Assembly (NCBI GenBank): GCA_964479445.1
Contig: CAYZMH010000002.1
Span: forward strand, 62,001-126,000
Reading direction: 5' to 3'
Source of the DNA: CAYZMH01 sp964479445
GTDB taxonomy: Bacteria > Bacteroidota > Bacteroidia > Bacteroidales > GCA-2748055
Length of the DNA: 64,000 bases
A program made the position numbers and the translations under genes. Position 1 is the first letter of the stretch, and each line of letters begins with the position of its first letter. Of the stretch, positions 1 to 10,038 are shown piece after piece. The notes under the pieces were generated by a model, which made no database searches, had not been told where the DNA came from, and saw only the letters and a program-made list of their open reading frames with translations.

Positions 1-586
1 CGTTGATCCCTTTTTTCTTGAGTATGGTTATTTTCTCTGAAAAGAAAGCTATGATTTCATCTACAACATTCTCGTATTGAGGGCTCAATTGCATATTGCT
101 GGGTGTCCCTTTCATATGCATAACTATGTATGGAACTTGCAGTTTGGAGATGGCATCAACCATTTCAGCATCATCTTCAAATGCAGAAATGTCATTAATA
201 ATGTTCACTTGATATTTTTCTATCATTTTGTAAGCCAGAGAAGATTTGGTAGTATCAAGTGAAATGATTGCGTCGGGATAGGACTTCCTTACCTGTTCAA
301 TTACAGGTAATAACCGCTCTTCTTCCTCCCCGGGATCTACTCGATTGGCACCCGGTCTGGATGATTCGGCTCCAATGTCAAGAATGTCAGCTCCCTGCTC
401 AAGTAGCTCTCCGGCTTTATCAACAGCGATCCGTGGCTCTATGTACTTTCCACCATCATAGAATGAGTCTGGAGTAACATTTATTATTCCCATAATTCTT
501 GGTATGGATAAATCTAAGATTTTACCACCACAATTCAATGAGAGATTCGTTGAAAAAAAATTATCTTTAGATTCATTTGCTGTCAT
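1..586 (-). CDS. folP: Dihydropteroate synthase, C-terminus cut by window edge
   Basis: Joins 6-hydroxymethyl-dihydropterin pyrophosphate to p-aminobenzoate in folate synthesis in the cytoplasm. The reverse strand translates without a stop from an ATG at 584-586 to the window edge, so the 3' end is missing. Visible family motifs, in order, are MGIINVTPDSFYDGG (pterin-binding loop), DIGAESSRPG, SLDTTKSS, NDISA and MHMKGTPSNMQ, which is the normal TIM-barrel order. It is divergent from tmk across about 120 bases. Identification is from motifs seen directly; only the length and the C-terminal pterin-binding Lys/Arg motifs cannot be checked. Confidence 0.95.
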   Translation of the reverse strand, partial: MTANESKDNFFSTNLSLNCGGKILDLSIPRIMGIINVTPDSFYDGGKYIEPRIAVDKAGELLEQGADILDIGAESSRPGANRVDPGEEEERLLPVIEQVRKSYPDAIISLDTTKSSLAYKMIEKYQVNIINDISAFEDDAEMVDAISKLQVPYIVMHMKGTPSNMQLSPQYENVVDEIIAFFSEKITILKKKGIN

Positions 587-708
587 AAGGTTTCACTAAA
601 TTCATTGTCATTTCAAATGAAAACACACAATAGCACAGCAACTGGATTGCTATGCTCAGGAGAAGCAGACAAATTAAATAAAATTATTTACATAAAGGTG
701 TTCATTCC

Positions 709-1389
709 ATGAGTTTTGTTGTTGTAGAAGGATTAGACGGATCTGGGAAATCGACACAGGTTGCTTTACTGAAGGAATATCTTAAAAAAGAGAGTATTCC
801 ATTTAAGTATCTGCATTTCCCAAGATTGGAAGAAGGGGTGTATGGTAAATTGATTGCAAGGTTTCTCAGAGGTGAAATGGGGCGAATTGATCAAGTCGAT
901 CCGTATCTTGTGGCACTTATTTTTGCAGGAGATAGAGGAGATGCAAAAGAGATGATCTGTTCCTGGATAAAAGATGGGTATTTTGTCTTGATAGATCGTT
1001 ATGTGTACTCTAACATAGCATTTCAATGTGCAAAAATCAATGCAGTGTATGAGCAAACTCTTCTTCGCGATTGGATCCTTCAGTTTGAATTTTCACACCT
1101 GGGCTTACCTGTTCCCGATATTAATCTTTTTTTAGATGTACCCTTGAAATTTATACAGGAAAAACTAAAGGCCTCAAGGTTAGGACCCGACCGGTCCTAT
1201 CTAAAGGGTAAAACAGATATCCATGAAGATGATCTGACTTTTCAACAAAAGGTGAGAGAAATATATTTGTCGCTTAGGGGGAAGGTGGATAATTTAAAGA
1301 TTATTGATTGTTCATCCAATAATAATATACAATCCCCAAATATTATTTTTGAAAAACTCAGGAAGGAACTTCCACTGAAATCAAAATAA
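709..1389 (+). CDS. tmk: Thymidylate kinase
   Basis: Phosphorylates dTMP to dTDP in the cytoplasm. The P-loop GLDGSGKST is at residues 8-16, and the DRY motif IDRYVYSN is near 95-102, followed by the helix that contacts the nucleobase. A LID-like segment with SRLGPDRSYLKG lies near 160. At 226 residues it is slightly longer than the usual 205-215. It stands 11 bases upstream of the DoxX-type gene in the same direction, so it probably heads that transcript. The start ATG follows an AT-rich leader with no clear ribosome-binding site, as is usual in this phylum. Confidence 0.95.
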   Translation: MSFVVVEGLDGSGKSTQVALLKEYLKKESIPFKYLHFPRLEEGVYGKLIARFLRGEMGRIDQVDPYLVALIFAGDRGDAKEMICSWIKDGYFVLIDRYVYSNIAFQCAKINAVYEQTLLRDWILQFEFSHLGLPVPDINLFLDVPLKFIQEKLKASRLGPDRSYLKGKTDIHEDDLTFQQKVREIYLSLRGKVDNLKIIDCSSNNNIQSPNIIFEKLRKELPLKSK

Positions 1390-1400
1390 ACTATGACTCT

Positions 1401-2765
1401 ATGAAGCAAATACGATTGATAAGCCGTCTGATAATTGGAGTGACATTTATATTTAGTGGATTTGTCAAAGCTATTGATCCACTGGGATCTGCATATAAGT
1501 TTTCAGACTATTTCACCGCTTTTAATCTGGATTTTCTTCAACCAATTACGATTGTTTTTGCTATTTTGCTATCCTCATTTGAATTTGTCCTTGGACTGGT
1601 CATATTACTAGGTTACCTGAAACGTGGGTCGTATTGGTTGCTCCTACTTTTTATGAGTTTCTTCACGTTGCTTACATTTTTTCTTGCCCTGTTCAACCCG
1701 GTTTCAGATTGTGGTTGTTTTGGAGATGCAATAATTATGACGAACTGGGAAACATTCTTTAAAAACCTGGTTTTAATGGTGTTCGTTCTTATATTGTTTG
1801 GTAACCGAGAGAAAGAAAAAGATGTTCTTCATAAAAACCTCGAAAAAACTTTGGTGTTTCTATTTTTCGCTGGGATTGTTTACCTGTCTGTTTATAGCTA
1901 TTTTCACCTTCCAATAATAGACTTTAGGCCTTATGATATAGGAACCTATATACCGGATGAGATGGAAATTCCAGAGGACGCTCCTGTAGATGAATATAAG
2001 ACAACTCTTATCTACAGAAACAAAATCACAGATAAAGAGAGTCGTTTTAGTGTTAAAGATTATCCAGGGGATACGGCAGTTTGGGAATTTGTAGAAAGTG
2101 AGTCAGAACTTGTAAGTAAGGGGTATGAACCACCTATTCATGATTTTGTAGTAGCTGATCAGAATGGAAATGATGTGACAGATCATATTCTCGGCAGCGG
2201 GGATTATAGTCTTCTAGTGATATCTCATGATTTGAATCTCGCTGATTCAGCATATCTGGCAAAACTGAATAGCTGGGTGAAACTTGATCGTTTTGCAAAT
2301 GATTTAGAGGTGTATCCCATAACATCTACTACAACTGCTGAAATTGAAAAGTTAAAAGAGAAATGGCAGTTGAACTATGATTTTTTTACGGCTGATGAAA
2401 TAATGCTCAAAACCGTAATAAGATCTAATCCTGGTTTTGTCTTGATAAAGAACGGAACTATAATTGGTAAATGGGCCAAACGAGATTTTCCAGAATTAGA
2501 ACATTGGAATTCCGATTGGCCTGAACTAGTTGATCAGGACCCCTTAGAATATGATCCGGGGATGGCGATGTTAATAGAAAATGGGGTAATGGAGAATCCG
2601 GACTGGAACATCATTCGTTTTGATAAATCAGCTACCAGGACTGTCTCGGAAGAATCGCATAATCAAATTGAACAAAAAAACTGGCTCATATTTATTCTCA
2701 CTGTGTTATTTATTGTTTCAATTTTACAATTAATCCCTAACAGAACAAGATACAATCGTGGTTAA
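1401..2765 (+). CDS. DoxX/MauE-like membrane protein, BT_3928 type
   Basis: Inner-membrane protein of 454 residues. The first 150 or so residues form a four-helix DoxX/MauE-like unit, with a Cys-Gly-Cys pair (SDCGCFG, Cys104 and Cys106) between helices 3 and 4. A long soluble region (about 175-425) follows, then a final helix near 428-446. In Bacteroidales this protein is regularly found beside tpiA, as here, and is annotated as the BT_3928 family. The CGC motif suggests thiol redox chemistry, as for MauE, but that is inference. Its last eight bases (2758-2765) overlap the GTG start of the following permease, which suggests translational coupling. Confidence 0.85.
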   Translation: MKQIRLISRLIIGVTFIFSGFVKAIDPLGSAYKFSDYFTAFNLDFLQPITIVFAILLSSFEFVLGLVILLGYLKRGSYWLLLLFMSFFTLLTFFLALFNPVSDCGCFGDAIIMTNWETFFKNLVLMVFVLILFGNREKEKDVLHKNLEKTLVFLFFAGIVYLSVYSYFHLPIIDFRPYDIGTYIPDEMEIPEDAPVDEYKTTLIYRNKITDKESRFSVKDYPGDTAVWEFVESESELVSKGYEPPIHDFVVADQNGNDVTDHILGSGDYSLLVISHDLNLADSAYLAKLNSWVKLDRFANDLEVYPITSTTTAEIEKLKEKWQLNYDFFTADEIMLKTVIRSNPGFVLIKNGTIIGKWAKRDFPELEHWNSDWPELVDQDPLEYDPGMAMLIENGVMENPDWNIIRFDKSATRTVSEESHNQIEQKNWLIFILTVLFIVSILQLIPNRTRYNRG

Positions 2766-3840
2766 TTGGATTATCGGCAAGATACTATACGGACTTGGGG
2801 TTCTTTGGGGTGTTGTGACACTTGTATTTTTCCTTTTTCACGTTTTGCCCGGTGACCCAGCAAGAATGATGCTTGGGCAACGTGCGGATCTTCGCTCAAT
2901 AGAGAGGATTAATACAGAACTGGGCTTAGATCGACCAGTATCCCTTCAGTACTTGCGTTACATAAATGATTTATCACCCCTGTCTTGGCATAATTTCAGT
3001 GACCCTGATAACTACTTTTACCTAAACAGTAACCGTCTTGATAAAGCTATACCTCTATTAAAATTCGGGCATAATTCAGGAATTGTTCTGAAAAAACCTT
3101 ATTTAGGGGTTAGTTTCCAAAACCGGACTCCGGTTCATATATTAATTGGGGATGTTTTACCAAATACACTCTTGCTTGCAACTGTCGCAATTATCTTTGC
3201 AAGTTTCTTTGGAGGATTATTAGGAATTATAGCCGCAATGGTTAAAAATTCGGCACTTGATAAATTTGTACTTTTCATAAGTGCCATTGGAATGTCTTTA
3301 CCCTCTTTTTTTTCAGCGATATTATTTGGCTGGATCTTTGCTTTTGTCCTTGCTGAGCATACGGGGTTAAATCTTACAGGAAATATTTATGAGATAGATG
3401 ATTTTGGGAACGGTAAAGTGCTGCGGTTGAAAAACCTTATATTACCTGCATTCACGTTGGGTATACGCCCTCTATCTATAGTTGTGCAGCTTACCCGCAA
3501 TTCACTTCTTGAGGTTCTAAATCAAGATTATATCAGGACCGCCCGCGCAAAGGGCTTAGGCTTTTTGCGAGTATTAAGGAAACATGCCTTAAGAAATTCG
3601 CTGAATCCGGTTATAACTGCTGTAAGTGGTTGGTTTGCATCACTTATGGCAGGCGTGGTATTTGTTGAATACATTTTTGGATGGAAAGGACTGGGCTATC
3701 TCATAGTGGATGCACTTAATCAATATGATATGCCCGTAGTATTGGGATCAGTAATTACAATTGCCACAATATTTGTCTTGGTTAATATTTTTGTTGATCT
3801 GATCTATTCACTTTTAGATCCACGTATACGTTCTTTATAA
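2758..3840 (+). CDS. ABC transporter permease, DppB/OppB type
   Basis: Integral membrane permease of the dipeptide/oligopeptide/nickel class, 360 residues. The N-terminal signature PGDPARMMLG and the cytoplasmic EAA loop (RTARAKGLGFLRVLRKHALRN begins near residue 260) are diagnostic. About six hydrophobic segments are visible. No partner permease, ATPase or binding protein lies next to it, so it is an orphan here and its substrate cannot be inferred. The start is GTG at 2758, inside the end of the DoxX-type gene. It is followed by tpiA after 54 bases. A lone permease gene beside BT_3928-like and tpiA genes appears to be ordinary Bacteroidales order. Confidence 0.88.
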   Translation: MVNWIIGKILYGLGVLWGVVTLVFFLFHVLPGDPARMMLGQRADLRSIERINTELGLDRPVSLQYLRYINDLSPLSWHNFSDPDNYFYLNSNRLDKAIPLLKFGHNSGIVLKKPYLGVSFQNRTPVHILIGDVLPNTLLLATVAIIFASFFGGLLGIIAAMVKNSALDKFVLFISAIGMSLPSFFSAILFGWIFAFVLAEHTGLNLTGNIYEIDDFGNGKVLRLKNLILPAFTLGIRPLSIVVQLTRNSLLEVLNQDYIRTARAKGLGFLRVLRKHALRNSLNPVITAVSGWFASLMAGVVFVEYIFGWKGLGYLIVDALNQYDMPVVLGSVITIATIFVLVNIFVDLIYSLLDPRIRSL

Positions 3841-3894
3841 GTATGAATTATTCTTATATTTACTTCATTATAAATGATAAACTAGACATCGATT

Positions 3895-4644
3895 ATGAGA
3901 AAAAAAATTGTAGCTGGAAACTGGAAAATGAATACGGAATTACAAAATGGACTGGAGTTAGCGCGCTCAGTTGAAGAGCATGGAAAAAACCTCGAAAGCG
4001 ATGCGCTATTAATTATAGCTCCGCCATTTACTCATCTGGCTAAGATTAATGAGGTGATTCAAAGTGTAAAACTTGCCTCCCAGAATTGTGCATCAGAGGA
4101 GAAAGGGGCTTATACAGGAGAAGTTTCGCCAGATATGCTTAAGTCTGTTGGCGTGGAATATGTAATATTAGGTCATTCCGAACGGAGATCTTATTACCAG
4201 GAAGATAACACATTGATCAATAAAAAGATAAAACTTGCACTTGCTAAAGGGTTGAAACCCATTTTTTGCTGCGGGGAGGCATTAAATGACCGCGAGGAGG
4301 GCAGACTTTTTGATGTAATTAGAAAGCAGGTAGAGGTTGGTCTCAAAGATGTTTCCCCATCGGAATTGGACCAGGTGATAATTGCTTATGAACCAGTCTG
4401 GGCAATAGGAACAGGAGTTACTGCCACCCCAGAACAAGCACAGGAAATGCATCATTTCATAAGGAGTCTCATAAAGGAACTATATGATGCAAATATTGCT
4501 GATCAGACTACATTGCTTTATGGGGGAAGTTGTAAACCTGGCAATGCCAGGGAATTGTTTGCCAATCCGGATGTTGATGGAGGTCTGATTGGTGGCGCTT
4601 CATTAAAAGCAGAGGATTTTATTCAAATCGCAAATTCTTATTGA
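3895..4644 (+). CDS. tpiA: Triosephosphate isomerase
   Basis: Interconverts dihydroxyacetone phosphate and glyceraldehyde 3-phosphate in glycolysis and gluconeogenesis. It is 249 residues, standard for the family. Catalytic residues are all visible: Asn9 and Lys11 in AGNWKMN, His94 in LGHSERR and Glu166 in AYEPVWAIGTG. The phosphate-gripping loop and the YGGSCKPGN and GGLIGGASL motifs follow. The start ATG lies 16 bases upstream of a Lys-rich N-terminus. prmA follows after 16 bases, so the two are probably co-transcribed. Confidence 0.98.
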   Translation: MRKKIVAGNWKMNTELQNGLELARSVEEHGKNLESDALLIIAPPFTHLAKINEVIQSVKLASQNCASEEKGAYTGEVSPDMLKSVGVEYVILGHSERRSYYQEDNTLINKKIKLALAKGLKPIFCCGEALNDREEGRLFDVIRKQVEVGLKDVSPSELDQVIIAYEPVWAIGTGVTATPEQAQEMHHFIRSLIKELYDANIADQTTLLYGGSCKPGNARELFANPDVDGGLIGGASLKAEDFIQIANSY

Positions 4645-4660
4645 TAATGGAAATGGAGGT

Positions 4661-5494
4661 ATGATGAGATACCTGCAATACACATTTTCCGGGATTAAGG
4701 ATGCTGAAAGGGCTGAACAATTGATCGCAGAATTGTTGGCACTATCATTTGAAGGCTTTTTAGAAGAGAAGGATCGAATTACTGCGTATATTCGGGAAGA
4801 TAATTATCATCGTGATATGAAGCAATTTATAAGTGAATTACCAAGCGAATTTCATGAATATAAATTAAGCATTCAGCATTTAGAGGAGATTAACTGGAAT
4901 TCCGCTTGGGAAAAAAGTTTTCAACCAATTACGATTGCGGATCAAATTTATCTGCGGGCCCCTTTTCATGCCCCCAATCCAGAAGCTAAGTATGACCTGG
5001 TAATTGAACCAAAAATGTCTTTTGGTACCGGCCATCACCAAACGACCCGTTTGATGATGGAAGCTATGTTAGGTGTCAATGTTGATAAGAAGGTTGTCTT
5101 GGATATGGGAACAGGTACCGGAGTATTGGCAGTTTTCGCCTCATTACTTGGGGCTGAAAGAGTACTCGGACTGGACATTGATAATTGGTCCCTGGAAAAT
5201 GCAAGGTATAATGTCCTGAATAATTCAGTTGGTAAAATTCAAATTGATAAGAGAGATAATAGTATCTGGGAAAGTCATAAATTTGATATTGTTTTAGCCA
5301 ATATTAATAAGAATGTCCTTCTGAAAGATCTCAAATATTACAAGTCGGTTCTTACCTCCTCAGGTATTATTATAATTAGTGGTTTATTAGGATCTGATCT
5401 GTCCGTCATTGAGAAGGAAGCATTTAACGTAAACTTAAACATTAAAGATATTCTCAGAGAAGACGAGTGGATTGCTCTAATATTGACTAAATAA
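4661..5494 (+). CDS. prmA: Ribosomal protein L11 methyltransferase
   Basis: SAM-dependent methylation of ribosomal protein L11. The protein is 277 residues, with an N-terminal substrate-recognition region and a Rossmann methyltransferase domain. Visible motifs are MSFGTGHHQTT (residues 119-129), SAM motif I DMGTGTGVLAV (148-158), an acidic residue in motif II (GLDIDNW) and DIVLANINKNVL in place of the NPPF-type motif. There are two consecutive ATG codons: a GGAGGT at 4655-4660 abuts the first, so the second (4664) has the better spacing and may be the true start. Confidence 0.95.
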   Translation: MMRYLQYTFSGIKDAERAEQLIAELLALSFEGFLEEKDRITAYIREDNYHRDMKQFISELPSEFHEYKLSIQHLEEINWNSAWEKSFQPITIADQIYLRAPFHAPNPEAKYDLVIEPKMSFGTGHHQTTRLMMEAMLGVNVDKKVVLDMGTGTGVLAVFASLLGAERVLGLDIDNWSLENARYNVLNNSVGKIQIDKRDNSIWESHKFDIVLANINKNVLLKDLKYYKSVLTSSGIIIISGLLGSDLSVIEKEAFNVNLNIKDILREDEWIALILTK

Positions 5495-5537
5495 TAAAAA
5501 ATTTTACTACGACTTGCTGTAGATTAAAGAATTGCTT

Positions 5538-8500
5538 ATGATTCATTTTTATCGTCTGCTCTTAATAGCGATCATCAGTCTACCAATGAGTCATCTTTCA
5601 GCCCAGTACCTGGAATCTTTTTCCCAGGATACAGGAAAATATATTCAGGAACTTGATCAGCTTTTTGGTAATTTGCTTTCCGATAAGGAGGAGGAGGTTT
5701 ATGAAAATTTCACAGTAATATGGGATTCACTTGAGCATCATAACCGCGCAGCCATAATGCAGGTTTCTGAATTAATGCTTCAACGAGATTGCAGGGCCAG
5801 ACCGTATTTTGTATCTTTTCTTGAAATTCTTAATTCCTTCATTCGCAACAAAAAGACAGAACTGGGATTCAATGAATGGATTAGTGGGTATCGGATTTTT
5901 CTGTCAGATGAGAAAACTTTGCTGAAACAGATTCGTAATCTTCAAGAGACAACATTATCGGTTTTATCGGAGAATAAATTGTATGAATCCGTATCATTGG
6001 AATGGCGGTTGGGTGCCAGGAACTTTCACTTCAGTTCAAAAGGTGGTCAGTTGAGAATAGTAACAGAGGGAACCAACTTAACGTGTCATTCTGCAGGAGA
6101 TAGTATTTACATAACAGATGTATATGGATATATCAATCCTGTGAATACTTTTTTTATTGGCTCTCACGGAAAAGTATATTGGAAGCATGTTGGCTTCGAA
6201 TCAGATGAGACTTTTGCTGTCCTTGATCAATATAAAATTGATCTTCGATCGCCAGGTTATAGTGCAGATTCAGTGCTGCTTACACATGGAGAAATATTCT
6301 CGAAACCTGTTCTGGGAAGAATAGAAGACAAAGTTAGTGCATATAAGAATCCGGAGCAGGCAAAGTTTCCTAAATTTTTTACATATCAAAGTACCTATGA
6401 GATCAATGATTTAACGGAAGGAATCAATTTCAGGGGAGGGTTGTCTCTCCAGGGTGCCAATCTTGCAGGAACTGGGACTGAAACGGATGTTGCCAGATTG
6501 GAAATTCATAGTAAAGATACCCTTCGCGTTAGGCTTAAATCCAATTTGTTTCTCTTCAATAATAGAACGATACGAAGTAATCATTCGCAGGTTTCCATAT
6601 TCATCGAACAGGATTCTATTTACCATCCGGATCTCGTATTTGTATACCAGATCCCGGAACAGGAGATGCGTCTTACAAAATCTGATGTGTATACCTCTCA
6701 GGGACCTTACGCAAACACATACCATAATGTGGATATGAATTTCGATGAATTGTATTGGAAGCGGGATAAGCCGGTAATGCGACTTCAACCAGCATTAGGT
6801 ACGTCTATTGGTCGTGCTTTCTTTGAATCAAATGATTTTTTCAACTATAAATTCTATAATAGCCTGCAGGGGATGGATTTTCAAAATCCATTGGCTATGC
6901 TTTGGATGTATGCAAATGACTTGAAAAGAAAGACTTTTCCAGTAAAATCCTATGCAGTTTACCGGGGCGTTGCACCCTATCAGATAAGGCATCAGCTGAT
7001 GAATTTATCCAAGATGGGATTTGTGTATTTTGATGATGAGGAAGATCAGGTAACATTAAGGGATAAATTATATGATTTCATTGATGCTAGTTTGCAAAAG
7101 AATGACTACGATGTAATAAGGTTCATTTCAAGAACCGAATCCAGGGAGTACAATGCATCATTGAATCTGCTAAATAAAGATCTAATAATAAATGGAATAC
7201 CTAATATCTTCCTGAGCGATTCTCAAAATGTGAAACTGGTGCCCGAAGATAATCAAATCATAATGAAGCGAAACAGGGATTTCCAATTCAGTGGTTCTAT
7301 TGATGCTGGTCTCTTCAAGTTTCATGGTCAGAACTTTTTCTTTGAATATGATAGTTTTAAAATCAATTTGCAGGATATAGATTCATTGGAGCTTACTGCA
7401 AAAGCCGGCAAAAAGGATGAATACGGAAATGAAATGATGACAAGTATTGATAATAAAGTAGAGCAAATCACCGGAGAGTTATTGATCGATGCACCTTCGA
7501 ATAAATCAGGATTGGAGAATTATCCAAAATACCCGGTTTTTACAAGTCGTGAGAATTCTTTTATATATTTTGATGAAAAGACTATACAGGATGGGGTTTA
7601 TAACAGAAATGTGTTTTATTTTGAATTATTCCCCTTTTCTATAGACAGTCTTGATAATTTTACTCGCGACGCTCTGAAACTGGAAGGCACATTCGTTTCA
7701 GCAGGCATTCTGCCTCCCCTGGAGCTGGAAATGTCTTTGAGACCAGATAACTCTTTGGGTTTTTATTTGCAAACTCCCGAGGAGGGACTTCCTGTCTTTG
7801 ATGGTAAAGGAATATTTTACGAGGATTTAGAAATGAGCAGTAAAGGACTGCATGGATACGGTTCGCTGGATTATCTTACGTCCACAACCTGGTCTGATGA
7901 TTTCCTTTTTCACCCCGATTCTGTGCTTACAACTTCCAGAAGATTCCTGGAACGTGAGGAGGAGAGTCCGGTGAGCTTTCCGTATGTGGAAAATTCGGTT
8001 GCCGAAATCAGGTGGTATCCCCCTAAAGATGTGATGAATATAAATAGAGTTGAAAAGACCTTTACCATATTCAATGATAGTATTTATTTTGGAGGTGATT
8101 TAGCGTTAACACCAGCAGGGCTGAGGGGAACAGGGCCACTGGCGCTAAAAGATGCACGCATAGAATCTTCAGCTTTTAAATTCCTTGCTCAAGAGATCAT
8201 TGCAGATTCGGCAGGTGTTATGCTTAAAGCTTCTTCAGCGGAGGAATTTGCATGGATAACCGAAAATGTCAGAATTCATATACAATTAAGGGTACGTCAA
8301 GGAGAATTCCATGCTAATAAGGATTTTACTACAGTTTCATTTCCACAAAATATGTATGAAACTAGATTAGATCATATGACCTGGGATATGGATAATCAGG
8401 AAGTCGAAATGCAGCAGAAAGAGTTGTTGGAAGAAAACAGGGTGGATATTGGAATTGATACAGTAATGACCAACGGACCTACATATTTGTCGTTACATCC

Positions 8501-10028
8501 TCAGCAGGACTCTCTGAGATTTGTTGCCCCCCTTTCAATATACAACTACGCAGAAAGAGACTTGAATGGGAGGGATGTTCCGTTTATTCAAATTGGTGAT
8601 GCTTACGTATTTCCTTATAATGGTAATGTAAGCATAGAGGAAAAAGCAAAGATGGATGTGTTAAAGAAGGCGAAAATCCTGGCCAATACCGAAAGTCGAT
8701 ATCATTTATTGAGGGAAGCAAATATTAGAATTAAATCTCGTAATTACTATAGTGGGTCTGCTACTTACGATTATGAGGATGAGTTTGGAAATATTTATCC
8801 ATTCAGATTAGAGGAGGTCGAAATGGATACTTCAATCGAAACCAGGGGGCGTGGGAGTGTTACAGAACTGGACAGCTTTATGTTAAGCCCTTACATGGCA
8901 TACCAGGGAGAGATCCGGATGTTTGCAGATAATGAACTGCTTACTTTTGCAGGTGGAGTGAAATTGACACACGATTGCCCGATAAATAAACAATGGTTAA
9001 AATTTGAAACTGAAATAAATCCGGATAGTATTATGATTCCGGTAGACCCAAGAATGCAGAATGTAAATCTGAATAATATCTATGCCGGAACACTGATTGC
9101 TAGAGATTCTACCCACATTTACCCCACTTTCTTTTCTGGTAGAAAAGACTACTTTGACAGAAATATCACTTATGCTGACGGATATCTCTATTACAATAAG
9201 ACTGAAGAGAAGTATGAGCTGGCATCATTAGCGAAACTTGAGGATCATGCAGCAGCGGGAAATTACCTTACACTTAAAACCGATTCCTGTCATCTTTATG
9301 GAGAAGGAATCATTGATATGAATTTAAATTATGGAAAGGTGGATTTGGTAACAGTTGGTAATGTAGTGCATAAAACGAGATCCAATAGACTGAATATGCA
9401 TGTAATGCTGGGGCTGAATTTCTTCTTTAATAAAGAGGCCTTAAAGGTTTTTGGTCATGAGATTGATAGTCTACCTGATCTGGATCCGGTGGACCTTACT
9501 ACTACGTTTTATAAAAAAGGGATGAAAAATCTGGTAGGAACTGAGACCGCTGAAAAATTGGAAACAGAAATGGGTTTATATGGTTCCTACTCTGAGATTC
9601 CAGATACTATGTCTCATACCATTCTTTTTAATGATGTCAGGTTATCCTGGAATCAGGATACCAGGTCTTATCGTTATAATGGTGAAGTGGGAATTGGTTT
9701 GGTTGGAGACGTGCAGGTGAATAAGAAGGTGCATGCTTATATGGAATTTGTTGAAAAGGGTTCCGGTGATATTTTTGACATATATCTGAAAGCAAATGAT
9801 AATGTTTGGTATTATTTAGCATTTAGCCCCGGAGGAATGCAGGTTCTCTCTTCCAATAAAAAATTTAATCAAATTGTTTTTGAGCTTAGAGCTAATCAAC
9901 GAAGAGTGAAATCCAGGGCCGGCGAGCCAAGTTATATCTATTCTTTATCCTCGAACAGAAGAATGCAATTGTTCCTGGAGCGTTTTCTTTATTATGAAGA
10001 AGAGCAAAAACTCCATAATGAACAGTGA
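5538..10028 (+). CDS. Very large secreted protein of unknown function
   Basis: I do not recognise this protein beyond its resemblance to long conserved hypothetical proteins of Bacteroidales. It has 1496 residues from the ATG at 5538; an in-frame TTG at 5532 is possible but less likely. A Sec signal peptide is clear: basic-poor MIHFYRLLLIAI, a hydrophobic core, then SHLSAQ with cleavage after Ala. The mature part is rich in Asp, Tyr, Phe and alternating polar/hydrophobic residues, suggesting extensive beta structure, with no membrane helix, catalytic motif or sorting domain that I can identify. The C-terminus ends in charged helix (RFLYYEEEQKLHNEQ). It is convergent with the phosphoesterase gene, with 10 bases between the stop codons. 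Confidence 0.85.
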   Translation: MIHFYRLLLIAIISLPMSHLSAQYLESFSQDTGKYIQELDQLFGNLLSDKEEEVYENFTVIWDSLEHHNRAAIMQVSELMLQRDCRARPYFVSFLEILNSFIRNKKTELGFNEWISGYRIFLSDEKTLLKQIRNLQETTLSVLSENKLYESVSLEWRLGARNFHFSSKGGQLRIVTEGTNLTCHSAGDSIYITDVYGYINPVNTFFIGSHGKVYWKHVGFESDETFAVLDQYKIDLRSPGYSADSVLLTHGEIFSKPVLGRIEDKVSAYKNPEQAKFPKFFTYQSTYEINDLTEGINFRGGLSLQGANLAGTGTETDVARLEIHSKDTLRVRLKSNLFLFNNRTIRSNHSQVSIFIEQDSIYHPDLVFVYQIPEQEMRLTKSDVYTSQGPYANTYHNVDMNFDELYWKRDKPVMRLQPALGTSIGRAFFESNDFFNYKFYNSLQGMDFQNPLAMLWMYANDLKRKTFPVKSYAVYRGVAPYQIRHQLMNLSKMGFVYFDDEEDQVTLRDKLYDFIDASLQKNDYDVIRFISRTESREYNASLNLLNKDLIINGIPNIFLSDSQNVKLVPEDNQIIMKRNRDFQFSGSIDAGLFKFHGQNFFFEYDSFKINLQDIDSLELTAKAGKKDEYGNEMMTSIDNKVEQITGELLIDAPSNKSGLENYPKYPVFTSRENSFIYFDEKTIQDGVYNRNVFYFELFPFSIDSLDNFTRDALKLEGTFVSAGILPPLELEMSLRPDNSLGFYLQTPEEGLPVFDGKGIFYEDLEMSSKGLHGYGSLDYLTSTTWSDDFLFHPDSVLTTSRRFLEREEESPVSFPYVENSVAEIRWYPPKDVMNINRVEKTFTIFNDSIYFGGDLALTPAGLRGTGPLALKDARIESSAFKFLAQEIIADSAGVMLKASSAEEFAWITENVRIHIQLRVRQGEFHANKDFTTVSFPQNMYETRLDHMTWDMDNQEVEMQQKELLEENRVDIGIDTVMTNGPTYLSLHPQQDSLRFVAPLSIYNYAERDLNGRDVPFIQIGDAYVFPYNGNVSIEEKAKMDVLKKAKILANTESRYHLLREANIRIKSRNYYSGSATYDYEDEFGNIYPFRLEEVEMDTSIETRGRGSVTELDSFMLSPYMAYQGEIRMFADNELLTFAGGVKLTHDCPINKQWLKFETEINPDSIMIPVDPRMQNVNLNNIYAGTLIARDSTHIYPTFFSGRKDYFDRNITYADGYLYYNKTEEKYELASLAKLEDHAAAGNYLTLKTDSCHLYGEGIIDMNLNYGKVDLVTVGNVVHKTRSNRLNMHVMLGLNFFFNKEALKVFGHEIDSLPDLDPVDLTTTFYKKGMKNLVGTETAEKLETEMGLYGSYSEIPDTMSHTILFNDVRLSWNQDTRSYRYNGEVGIGLVGDVQVNKKVHAYMEFVEKGSGDIFDIYLKANDNVWYYLAFSPGGMQVLSSNKKFNQIVFELRANQRRVKSRAGEPSYIYSLSSNRRMQLFLERFLYYEEEQKLHNEQ

Positions 10029-10038
10029 AAGGCTATAA

